DNA from: JBAVQS01 sp049694275
Lineage (GTDB): Bacteria > Chloroflexota > Anaerolineae > UBA4142 > SHND01
Reading direction: 5' to 3'
NCBI GenBank assembly: GCA_049694275.1
Contig: JBAVQS010000236.1
Location: 1-12,967, forward strand
DNA: 12,967 nucleotides
Part shown: positions 6,751 through 12,877 of the stretch, one piece after another
How positions within the stretch are numbered: the first letter of the stretch is position 1
Layout: each line of letters starts with the position of its first letter
Notes under the pieces: model-generated
Database searches by the model: none
Told to the model about the DNA's origin: nothing
Seen by the model: only the letters and a program-made list of their open reading frames with translations
Made by a program: the position numbers and the translations under genes

Positions 6751-7473
6751 ATGCAATCACTTTCGGTTGTGATACCTGCATTTAACGAAGAACAGAACAT
6801 CGAGGCCGCCGTCGAGCGGGTCTCGGATGTGATGAAACCGCTGGGAATGGATTATGAGATTATCGTCGTGAATGACGGCAGCCGCGACCGGACCGGCGAG
6901 GTCGTCAAGGGGTTAATCGGCAAGGTCCCGCGCCTGCGCGTGGTCGAGCATTTCCCCAATCGCGGCTATGGCGGCGCGCTCAAGGCCGGATTTGCGGCGG
7001 CGAGCAAGGACCTGATCGCCTTTACGCCGGGCGACAATCAATTTGATTTCGGGGAGATTCGCCTGCTCTTGAGCCGGATGAACGGCGCCGCGATTGTCAG
7101 CGGCTATCGCGCCAACCGGCAGGACCCGTTCATCCGCAAGCTCAACGGCATGGGCTGGAACCTGGTCGTGCGCCTCCTGTTCGGGTACCTGGCGCGCGAT
7201 ATCGACTGCGGGTTCAAGCTCTTTCGCCGCGAGCTTTTGAACCAGGTGACGCTGGAATCGAACGGCGCCATGATCGACACCGAGTTCCTGGCCGGGACCA
7301 AGCTGCGCGGGTTCAAGATTGCCGAGGTGCCGGTGACGCACCTGCCGCGCCTGGCCGGACACCCGACCGGCGCCAACATTCGCGTCATCCTGCGCGCCTT
7401 TCGCGACCTGTTCAGCTTTCGCCTGCGCCTCGCTCGCGAGCTCAGCGCCGAAAAGCGCGCCGCCGCCAGCTAA
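6751..7473 (+). CDS. GT2 family glycosyltransferase (dolichyl-phosphate mannose synthase-like)
   Basis: 240 residues from the ATG at 6751. SLSVVIPAFNEEQNIEAAV and IIVVNDGSRDRT are the nucleotide-sugar binding opening of GT2 enzymes. FTPGDNQFD stands at the metal-binding position, and the later 'RDIDCGFKLFRREL' and 'DTEFLAGTKLRGFKIAEVPV' are typical of the polyprenyl-phosphate sugar transferase subgroup. The likely role is transfer of a sugar to a lipid phosphate carrier. No C-terminal membrane pair is seen. The frame is open back to a GTG at 6664 that overlaps the previous stop (GTGA), adding 29 low-complexity residues. I prefer 6751 because homology starts there, although AAGGAGG at 6695-6701 fits neither start. 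Confidence 0.85.
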   Translation: MQSLSVVIPAFNEEQNIEAAVERVSDVMKPLGMDYEIIVVNDGSRDRTGEVVKGLIGKVPRLRVVEHFPNRGYGGALKAGFAAASKDLIAFTPGDNQFDFGEIRLLLSRMNGAAIVSGYRANRQDPFIRKLNGMGWNLVVRLLFGYLARDIDCGFKLFRRELLNQVTLESNGAMIDTEFLAGTKLRGFKIAEVPVTHLPRLAGHPTGANIRVILRAFRDLFSFRLRLARELSAEKRAAAS

Positions 7474-7509
7474 CGCCCGCCGGGACAATCTGAAATCTGA
7501 AATTCCCTG

Positions 7510-8781
7510 ATGCCTTACCGCGTTTTAATGATCGCGCCGACCTCGTTCTTTGGGGATTACGGTTGCCATGTGCGCATTCTGGAAGAGACGCTCGCGCTGC
7601 AGCGGCTCGGCCACCAGGTGCGAATCGTGACCTATCCCCTGGGGCGCAACCTGCCGGAACTGGATATTGTCCGCACCCGGTCGCTCCCCTATCATGCCAG
7701 TTACGAGGTCGGCTCTTCGCGCCACAAGTTCGCCCTGGATGCGCTCCTGGCGCCGCGCGCCCTCCGCGCCGCGCTCTCATTTCGCCCGGACATCATCCAC
7801 GCCCACCTGCACGACGGCGCGCTCATCGGCGGGGTGGTCGCCGCGCTCTTGCGCAAACCGCTCGTCTTTGATTTCCAGGGGAGCCTGACCGGCGAAATGG
7901 TGGACCACCACTTTCTGGACCCGCGGGGTTCCTTTTACCGGCCGGTGCTCGCGCTGGAGCATTTCATCAACCGCCTGCCCAGCGTCATTCTTACGAGTTC
8001 CCCGAACGGGACCGCCGTATTGACCGGCCAGTTTGGCGTGCCCGCAAACCGAATCGTGCCGCTGCCGGATGCGGTGGACCCGCGCCGCTTTGCGCCGCGG
8101 CAGATGCTCGACCGCGAGCACGACCGGAAACGCTTTGCGCGGGTGCGGAGCTTTGTCCTCGGCATTCCACCGAAACGGTCGGTCGTCGTCTATCTGGGGC
8201 TCATGGCCGATTACCAGGGGGTGGGCCTGCTGGTCGAGGCGGCCGCCGAGATCCTGAAACGCGGTCGCAACGTGCATTTCCTCCTGATGGGGTATCCCGG
8301 CGCGGCGCGCTACATCCGGCGCGCCCAGGAGCTGGGGATCGCCGACCGGGTTTCGTTCCCCGGCCGCATTCCTTACGAAGAGGCCCCGCACTGGCTGGGG
8401 CTAGGGGATATTGCCGTCGCGCCCAAGATGAGCGCTACGGAAGGGAACGGCAAGATTCTCAACTATATGGCGACCGGCCTGCCGGTGGTCGCCTTTGACA
8501 ACCCGGTCTCGCGCGAGTTCCTGGGCGATGACGGAGTGTACGCCCCCTCCGGGAACATGCTGGCGCTCGCCGACGGAATCGATTCCCTGCTCGGCGACGC
8601 GGGCCGCGCGCGCGACCTGGGCCAGCGCCTGCGCGAGCGCGCCATCGAGAAATTCGCGTGGGACCATTCCGCGATCAAGATCGAGCAGGTGTATGCCAGC
8701 CTCTTGCGTCAGGCCCCCGCATCACTGCCCACCATCGAAGCGGCTTCGCCCACCCGGTCCAACTTGCCGAACGCCGACTAG
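7510..8781 (+). CDS. GT4 family glycosyltransferase
   Basis: 423 residues, two Rossmann-like halves as in GT-B enzymes. The N-terminal half opens MPYRVLMIAPTSFFGDYGCHVRI, with PDIIHAHLHDGALIG as the acceptor side. The C-terminal half has VVVYLGLMADYQGVGLLVEAA and the donor-site EGNGKILNYMATGLPVVAFD (the E-x7-E region). It probably adds a sugar from a nucleotide donor to a lipid-linked or cell-surface glycan, together with the GT2 upstream. No clear ribosome binding site precedes the ATG; the 36-base gap contains a short repeat TCTGAAA twice. The last 18 codons plus stop (8725-8781) recur exactly at 10408-10464, so the present gene end may have been supplied by an inserted element. Confidence 0.85.
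   Translation: MPYRVLMIAPTSFFGDYGCHVRILEETLALQRLGHQVRIVTYPLGRNLPELDIVRTRSLPYHASYEVGSSRHKFALDALLAPRALRAALSFRPDIIHAHLHDGALIGGVVAALLRKPLVFDFQGSLTGEMVDHHFLDPRGSFYRPVLALEHFINRLPSVILTSSPNGTAVLTGQFGVPANRIVPLPDAVDPRRFAPRQMLDREHDRKRFARVRSFVLGIPPKRSVVVYLGLMADYQGVGLLVEAAAEILKRGRNVHFLLMGYPGAARYIRRAQELGIADRVSFPGRIPYEEAPHWLGLGDIAVAPKMSATEGNGKILNYMATGLPVVAFDNPVSREFLGDDGVYAPSGNMLALADGIDSLLGDAGRARDLGQRLRERAIEKFAWDHSAIKIEQVYASLLRQAPASLPTIEAASPTRSNLPNAD
8725..8781 (+). repeat. Left copy of 57-bp direct repeat (attL-like)
   Basis: This is exactly codons 406-423 and the stop of the GT4 gene, identical over 57 bases to 10408-10464. Similarity fades immediately outside: the tail after the stop is only loosely alike (a C run of 8 here, 5 there). 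Perfect identity with sharp edges, coinciding with a gene 3' end, is what site-specific integration leaves behind. Confidence 0.85.
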
Positions 8782-8855
8782 AGCTATTTCCCCCCCCGCA
8801 GTGCAAATTGGTAATCCTCAAGCAAGATTCCCCATAACTTGACCCTTACATTAAG

Positions 8856-9179
8856 TTGGTCCAGATGGGCCCTCGGTGGTATGATCCTTATCCTACCCAT
8901 CCTGTAATATATGGGCAATCGGTTAATGCTTATGCCGAAGCGATGCAAGATGGGAGATGGGACTGGCATGATATGACGGATGAAACGGGAAAAGCGGACC
9001 CAATAAAATTGGTTGCTGCACAAAACGGCGTTTTCATTGAAGAAGGGCACAGTCGGATTGTTGCGGCAGGAATTACAGCAACTAATATTCCAATGGATTC
9101 GGATACGGTGCAGATCAGGACTATTCCTGGTGACTTTCCGAATCCCTATGAATGGCAAAATATAACAATAACGCCGTAA
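8856..9179 (+). CDS. Putative ParB-like toxin domain (orphan RHS/polymorphic toxin tip)
   Basis: 107 residues from a TTG, with an in-frame ATG at 8865 giving a 104-residue form; an in-frame stop at 8835 closes it upstream. VQMGPRWYDPY resembles the 'Q.gaRyYDP' strand motif at the end of RHS cores. The rest, IYGQSVNAYAEAMQDGRWDW, then DPIKLVAAQNGVFIEEGHSRIVAAG, matches the ParB/sulfiredoxin-like fold, in which 'PI.V...G...i.dGHhRiaAa' forms the nucleotide or catalytic site. Such domains occur as C-terminal tips of RHS toxins. No secretion leader or RHS repeats remain and no good ribosome binding site is seen, so it is probably a displaced tip cassette or fragment. Toxic activity is not shown. 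Confidence 0.5.
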   Translation: MVQMGPRWYDPYPTHPVIYGQSVNAYAEAMQDGRWDWHDMTDETGKADPIKLVAAQNGVFIEEGHSRIVAAGITATNIPMDSDTVQIRTIPGDFPNPYEWQNITITP

Positions 9180-9190
9180 GCGGAGGAAGT

Positions 9191-9487
9191 ATGGCACGCA
9201 AAAAGATTTACACTCCACGCGATATCACCGATGAACTGATCCTTTCATGGGACCCAGAGACGTTCATTGTCAATCTTTTATATCTCCATCGGCAGCATGT
9301 AAAATCTTTATTAATTTGGAGTTCCGTCCTGGCAGACGGGAGATTTGGCTTTACGAATGATGATCAGAAGAAAGCAATTGAGGACGTGTTCGATGCAGCC
9401 AACAAGATAGAAAACCTCAATCGCTGGCTACGGATGTATGTTGATGCCAAGCAGGCGAGCGGGGAGCAGAACAGCGCTGAGGAATAA
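9191..9487 (+). CDS. Small helical protein, candidate immunity protein
   Basis: 98 residues, starting at the ATG at 9191 behind a strong GGAGGAAG, 11 bases after the stop of the ParB-like gene. The open frame reaches back to 9152, but that would overlap the upstream gene. The protein is mostly helical, mixed charge, cytoplasmic, with no membrane segment (for example DDQKKAIEDVFDAANKIENL). I do not recognise a family. Position, size and tight coupling to a toxin-like domain are the only reasons to suggest immunity. Confidence 0.5.
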   Translation: MARKKIYTPRDITDELILSWDPETFIVNLLYLHRQHVKSLLIWSSVLADGRFGFTNDDQKKAIEDVFDAANKIENLNRWLRMYVDAKQASGEQNSAEE

Positions 9488-9976
9488 TGATTTATTCCTC
9501 TTTCCGATCAGTAATTGCGGCAGCGCGGGTAAATGTCTGGCCCATGGCGAACAGAATTTTCGATATCAACCGGCTATTCAACGAGACTAGCTCAGGGGGG
9601 CTAGGAGCTTGATCTTACTAGCATTTCCATTTGGATTAAAGAAAGAAGCAGCGTGAGGTATGGCAAAAATCTCCTTCGAGAGATTTACCTATGCTCGCTG
9701 CCGTAGCCGGTGACGAAATAGTCGATTCATTCAGCACAGCCCGCGTCGCGATGACCGTGACGGGAGCGGAGCAATGCGCCTGGCCGGATAAGCCATATCC
9801 ATTCGAGAAGGGACCACGCTCTTGCCAAAGGGAAGAGGGCAAATGATGCGGGGGCAGCGTCTTCCCTTTGGCTCACCGTATCTGCACAGGTTGCTTCTTC
9901 AGACCCGCATGCGTTACAGGGAACAGTCTGACAAGAACGCCAACATTCCAGCGCGAAGTGTCTGCACCACCTCGCG
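9488..9976. other. Gene-poor stretch with two inverted repeats
   Basis: I see no convincing gene in these 489 bases; the open frames on both strands lack protein-like composition. Two hairpins stand out: AAATCTC/GAGATTT (9667-9673, 9680-9686) with a six-base loop containing TTCG, and a 13-bp perfect stem at 9824-9836/9860-9872. Confidence 0.4.
9824..9872. repeat. 13-bp perfect inverted repeat in the island
   Basis: GCCAAAGGGAAGA (9824-9836) is complementary to TCTTCCCTTTGGC (9860-9872), with a 23-base G-rich loop. It lies downstream of the recombinase stop (9977, leftward). No T run follows on either strand, so terminator activity is uncertain. Confidence 0.55.
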
Positions 9977-10408
9977 CTACTGCTCGTTGAGCGTGCCATT
10001 ACTCGGCGCATCGACTAGTGCGACCAACTGCCCGCAGTTCACCGACGCGGCAAGGGGCGCCTCGGCCAGATGCAATTGTTGCTCGACCTGCATCATCGTA
10101 CGGTAATAGTCCGCGGCCACTGTGCCATCATACAAGCGCGCATAGCCGAGCGTCGTGTCAATGTGCTTGTGGCCGAGGATGCTTTGCACCGTGAGGATCG
10201 GCGCGCCCGCATTCAAGAGCAGGGTGGCACAACTGTGGCGCAGTTGATGCGGGGTCACCTGGATGCCGCAGCGCGCGCCATACGTCCGCAGTCGCTCAGC
10301 ACAGTAGCTTGGGCTCAGCGGTTGATGCCGATACAAAAACACCGATTTCAAGCTATTTTCCGCCGGTCCGCGGATAGGAAAGTAAGCCTCGAACGCCGCG
10401 ACTGTCGC
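9977..10408 (-). pseudogene. Tyrosine recombinase (phage-type integrase), C-terminal half only
   Basis: The minus strand codes for 143 residues before the TAG at 9979-9977. The catalytic end is intact: TPHQLRHSCATLLLNAG (second active-site Arg, with His), ILTVQSILGHKHIDTT (His), and GYARLYDG with the nucleophilic Tyr right after TTLG. The core-binding domain and the first catalytic Arg (~100 residues further N-terminal) are missing. Recognisable integrase sequence runs up to ATVAAFEAYF at 10408, exactly where the 57-bp repeat begins, so the gene is cut at the repeat. An apparent TTG start at 10351 would not give a functional enzyme. It probably once catalysed integration of this segment. Confidence 0.75.
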
Positions 10409-10464
10409 TGCCCACCATCGAAGCGGCTTCGCCCACCCGGTCCAACTTGCCGAACGCCGACTAG
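10408..10464 (+). repeat. Right copy of 57-bp direct repeat (attR-like)
   Basis: Identical to GT4 codons 406-423 plus TAG (8725-8781), but without the rest of the gene upstream. It is followed directly by a terminator-like hairpin, suggesting this copy is the original end of the GT4 gene displaced by the insertion. Confidence 0.85.
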
Positions 10465-10486
10465 CGCGATTTTCCCCCGCGCTTTT
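10463..10486 (+). terminator. Intrinsic terminator, probably the native one of the GT4 operon
   Basis: AGCGCG (10463-10468) pairs with CGCGCT (10478-10483) across a nine-base loop, followed by T residues (10483-10486). The stem begins in the TAG stop of the right repeat copy. The equivalent stretch after the left copy (8780-8803) cannot form this stem. Confidence 0.55.
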
Positions 10487-10543
10487 CCATTTGTCTACTG
10501 ATGACCGAAGCTCAATAATCCCCGCAACGCCCGACGCCCAGCG

Positions 10544-10612
10544 TTACGCTAGCACTTCCCGTCGCGAACACAGGATCACCAAGAGCACAAGCAACAACAT
10601 GGGCCAGCCCAT
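10544..10612 (-). CDS. Possible 22-residue hydrophobic peptide
   Basis: An ATG at 10612-10610 opens a 22-residue frame with one hydrophobic helix (MLLLVLLVILC) and a charged end. It directly follows the TGA of a six-codon frame that has AGGAAAG upstream, which could give coupled translation downstream of the lipoprotein gene. There is no homology to support it, so it may be chance. Confidence 0.15.
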   Translation of the reverse strand: MGWPMLLLVLLVILCSRREVLA

Positions 10613-10645
10613 TCAGCGCAGAGTAATCATCATCTGATTCTTTCC

Positions 10646-11128
10646 TCAAGGCCCAATCGGCCCCGGGCAAGGCGCAACGAAGAATGGCACATTCGCTCCG
10701 ACGGAACTATTGGGGGCATCCTCATAGGTAAAGCTGGCTCCTGCATAGCCCGCCCTGGCAGTGCCCGTTACTATCCAATCCATATCGATGGTTTTAGATT
10801 CACCAGATTTGAGTTCCAGGCGTGTCAAATCGGGTGTCAAGGCTTTGCCATCTGACCAGCTTGCTCTGACGTCACCTAGCACAACACCCGCATCTAGTAC
10901 TGGTTTATCCTTTAGCTGGAAAGCATTGGTATCTGGCCCTAGGTTGGTGAGGCGGGCGTTCAGGTGGAGAATATCCCCGCGGTTTATGCATGATGTATTC
11001 ACATATATTGTGACACTGTAACCAGTGCCATTAATATTCATACCCCCGCTCTCGCTCGCTGGCCCATAAAAACATCCAACCAGCATGAACATCAAAATTC
11101 CAAGAATGAGAATCGTTTTTATCTGCAT
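10646..11128 (-). CDS. BsuPI-like domain lipoprotein, copy A
   Basis: 160 residues. A signal peptide ends in lipobox LVGC (Cys19), so the protein is a lipid-anchored envelope protein. The mature part is a small beta sandwich resembling the BsuPI (intracellular proteinase inhibitor) domain: LHLNARLTNLGPDTNAFQL, VRASWSDGKALTPDLTRLEL, then a G-E-S turn and DMDWIVTG. These parallel the 'l..tNps', 'WSdg..f...l' and 'l.pGes....W' landmarks of that family. The C-terminal VPFFVAPCPGP adds a cysteine that may bond with Cys in NTSCINRG. Its relative at 11156-11659 is 27 bases upstream in the same direction, so the two form a tandem duplication. Inhibitor activity is not implied. Confidence 0.7.
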   Translation of the reverse strand: MQIKTILILGILMFMLVGCFYGPASESGGMNINGTGYSVTIYVNTSCINRGDILHLNARLTNLGPDTNAFQLKDKPVLDAGVVLGDVRASWSDGKALTPDLTRLELKSGESKTIDMDWIVTGTARAGYAGASFTYEDAPNSSVGANVPFFVAPCPGPIGP

Positions 11129-11155
11129 GGCCCATTTTATTCGCGGCGAGTAGCC

Positions 11156-11659
11156 TCAAGGCCCGAGGCTAGGCCCAGGACAAGGCGCAACGAAAAATGG
11201 CACGTTCGCGCCCGTATGAAAGTCGGGTAGATCATTGTAAATAAAGGTTACCCACGCCGAGCCCGACCTCGCGGCGCCGGTCACCACCCAATCCATTTCG
11301 ATGATCTTGGATTCGCCTGGTTTGAGTTCGAGCCGTGTCAAATCGGGTGTCAATGCTTTGCCATCTGACCACTTGGCTCTGACATCTCCAAATACAACTC
11401 CCACGTCGAGCACTGGCCTGTCTTTTAGCTGGAATACCTGGGTGTCGGAGCTGCGATTGCTCAAGGCGCCGCGCAGATGTAGTGTTTCACCACGATTAAT
11501 ACAGTTAGTGCTCACCCCGATTTCGACATCGATGGACCCTCCTGCAACACCTAACCCACTATATTCGGAGGCTGGCCCATACAGACAACTGATAAGCCCA
11601 GACGCTAGCAGTATTAGTATAATCCTGATACTGACCTGTGTGATTCTTTTTCGTTGCAT
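11156..11659 (-). CDS. BsuPI-like domain lipoprotein, copy B
   Basis: 167 residues from the ATG at 11659, which has GGGGGAG upstream; an in-frame GTG at 11680 would place that site inside the gene. The signal peptide ends in GLISC. The mature region is a clear paralogue of copy A: CINRGETLHLRGALSNRSSD, VRAKWSDGKALTPDLTRLEL, EMDWVVTGAARSG and an almost identical VPFFVAPCPGP ending. The DNA is also close, so the duplication is fairly recent. The conserved Cys pair (TNCINRG and APCPGP) suggests a disulfide outside the cytoplasm. Confidence 0.7.
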   Translation of the reverse strand: MQRKRITQVSIRIILILLASGLISCLYGPASEYSGLGVAGGSIDVEIGVSTNCINRGETLHLRGALSNRSSDTQVFQLKDRPVLDVGVVFGDVRAKWSDGKALTPDLTRLELKPGESKIIEMDWVVTGAARSGSAWVTFIYNDLPDFHTGANVPFFVAPCPGPSLGP

Positions 11660-11676
11660 CAGATGACGCTCCCCCG

Positions 11677-11766
11677 TCACGGTGCAAGTACTACAACGGG
11701 CCTGTCTTTTAGCGTGAATACCTGGGTGTCGGAGCTGCGATTGCTCAAGGTCCCGCGCAGGTGCAA
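11677..11766 (-). pseudogene. Third, truncated copy of the BsuPI-like lipoprotein gene
   Basis: Minus-strand codons read LHLRGTLSNRSSDTQVF then LKDRPVVVLAP and a stop at 11679-11677. The DNA at 11699-11763 matches 11415-11479 of copy B with 5 differences in 65 bases. Signal peptide and the second half of the domain are missing. It lies immediately upstream of copy B, so the family was once at least a triplicate array. Confidence 0.7.
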
Positions 11767-11770
11767 TCGG

Positions 11771-11902
11771 CTAGGCGATACGCCGCTGCCAGGTTGCGGT
11801 GCGGACCGCGGTTGCCACGGCAAAACCAACATAATACAACGCCGTGACGATAAAGAATAGCGTATAGAGCGTGCCTGCCAGATTCTTGGATTCCCCGATC
11901 AC
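11771..11902 (-). pseudogene. C-terminal fragment of an unidentified membrane protein
   Basis: Reading leftward, a frame with in-frame stop upstream gives about 43 residues with one long hydrophobic stretch (LAGTLYTLFFIVTALYYVGF) and a basic end WQRRIA, then TAG at 11773-11771. A GTG at 11902 is the only start candidate and has no ribosome binding site. It looks like the last helix of a larger membrane protein. A genuine tiny membrane protein is possible. I do not recognise the family. Confidence 0.35.
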
Positions 11903-11920
11903 TTGTATCCATCCAGTCGT

Positions 11921-11995
11921 CTATTTTGTCATTTTTTGAGTTCGCGCGATCAGATCGCCGACCGTTCGGCCGTCCGGTGAACGATGAGGAGTCGT
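11921..11995 (-). pseudogene. Possible C-terminal remnant of an RDD-family membrane protein
   Basis: The leftward frame ends PDGRTVGDLIARTQKMTK then TAG at 11923-11921. The 'GRTvGDlia.T' ending is like the conserved C-terminal tail of RDD-family membrane proteins. Only about 24 residues remain, so this is a weak call. It fits the picture of gene ends piled together between 11677 and 12000. Confidence 0.3.
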
Positions 11996-12000
11996 TGAGT

Positions 12001-12582
12001 CTATACGGCCTCTCTTGCTTTTCTATACAATCGTCCGCCAGCCCAACCGCCCATTATGACATAAATCAGAGTAGGAACGCCGATGTAAAAGGGATAGGTT
12101 TCAAAGAATTGAGTTTCAAGAAGCCTCCCATAGCGGCTGTCGCTGTCATCTGGCTCTATCATGTTCTTGCCAGTGAAATCTGGCTGTATAGCAAAGAGAT
12201 AATGAGACAAGATAGCTATAACTAGGCAAAGCAAAATACTTATCATTATGAAGGCATGGACTGAGAATTTATTCTGTAGTCTGTTTGCCAAGCCTTCGAG
12301 AATCGCACCTGTAATTGTGCCGTAGAGCATAGCGGGCCCAATCGCGAAAATGAAAATGAATAGATCGGCTTGGGGGAGTATAAGAAAAATAATATTACGA
12401 GTATCCGAAATCAAAAGAACCAGTACTGCATAAACTAAAGACAAACCAAGACTGGCCTTGAGGCCTAATTTGGCTCCACGCCACATACGATTATCCCAAA
12501 TCCAAATAACCAGCACCAGTAGTGCACAAACTAAAGACAAACCAAGAATGACCTTTAGACCCAAATTGGCTTCGCTTCCCAT
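12001..12582 (-). CDS. Unknown polytopic membrane protein with internal duplication
   Basis: 193 residues, starting at the ATG at 12582 with AAGGA about 10 bases upstream. Five or six hydrophobic segments are visible: LSLVCALLVLVIWIW, LSLVYAVLVLLI, LFIFIFAIGPAMLYG, AFIMISILLCLVIAIL and YIGVPTLIYVIMGGWAGG. The first two are copies: LGLKVILGLSLVCALLVL and LGLKASLGLSLVYAVLVL lie 32 residues apart, from a 96-bp tandem duplication that is still clear in the DNA (12435 and 12531). I do not recognise a family. Base composition is lower in GC than the operon genes, in line with an acquired gene. Confidence 0.6.
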   Translation of the reverse strand: MGSEANLGLKVILGLSLVCALLVLVIWIWDNRMWRGAKLGLKASLGLSLVYAVLVLLISDTRNIIFLILPQADLFIFIFAIGPAMLYGTITGAILEGLANRLQNKFSVHAFIMISILLCLVIAILSHYLFAIQPDFTGKNMIEPDDSDSRYGRLLETQFFETYPFYIGVPTLIYVIMGGWAGGRLYRKAREAV

Positions 12583-12877
12583 GAGTAAATTTCCTTGTCA
12601 TTAGCGTTCGCCGCTGCTGGCGGGAACCCCCTGGGAGGGCCAGCACGATTAACTGATCCAGAGTCAATTGTCACCTGCTACATTCTGCCAGGTCAAAACT
12701 AAACGGTTATGAGCAGTCCGCTGGTCTATTTAAGGTGAACCCATTTCGCGGATGATAAAATCCAATCTATTCTGAGCATTGTAACAGGTATAATATAGAA
12801 GGGCATCATCGCTACCAAGTGTAAAGATTACAGAGTTTTGATTAATTACCTAATTTTTGCCCAAATTGGGCTACATT
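12583..12877. other. Intergenic region, no gene seen
   Basis: About 295 bases without a convincing frame. It contains a 6-bp stem GCTGGC/GCCAGC (12616-12621, 12639-12644) and a TATAAT at 12789-12794 on the plus strand with no credible -35, so I do not call a promoter. Confidence 0.3.

Larger units (their letters stand above)
8782..10407. mobile_element. Putative integrative element or its remnant, carrying toxin/immunity-like genes and a recombinase fragment
   Basis: The segment between the 57-bp repeats is lower in GC than the operon to its left. It contains a ParB-like RHS-tip module, a coupled small gene and the C-terminal half of a tyrosine recombinase pointing inward from the right repeat. 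A recombinase gene beside one att site and cargo beside the other is the usual layout of small integrative elements. The recombinase lacks its N-terminal half, so the element can no longer move by itself. A segmental duplication of the GT4 end without integrase action is the alternative. Confidence 0.6.

Noticed and set aside
8784..9218. 144-residue minus-strand frame across the toxin-like gene
   Set aside because: The plus strand has a recognisable ParB-like motif and a coupled gene with a strong ribosome binding site; the minus frame has neither.
9727..10106. Overlapping open frames on both strands between the small gene and the recombinase
   Set aside because: Composition is rich in Cys, Arg and Ser without motifs, the frames overlap each other, and there is no ribosome binding site.
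12766..12794. Promoter at TATAAT 12789-12794
   Set aside because: No -35-like sequence at suitable spacing, no extended -10, and no gene downstream on that strand.
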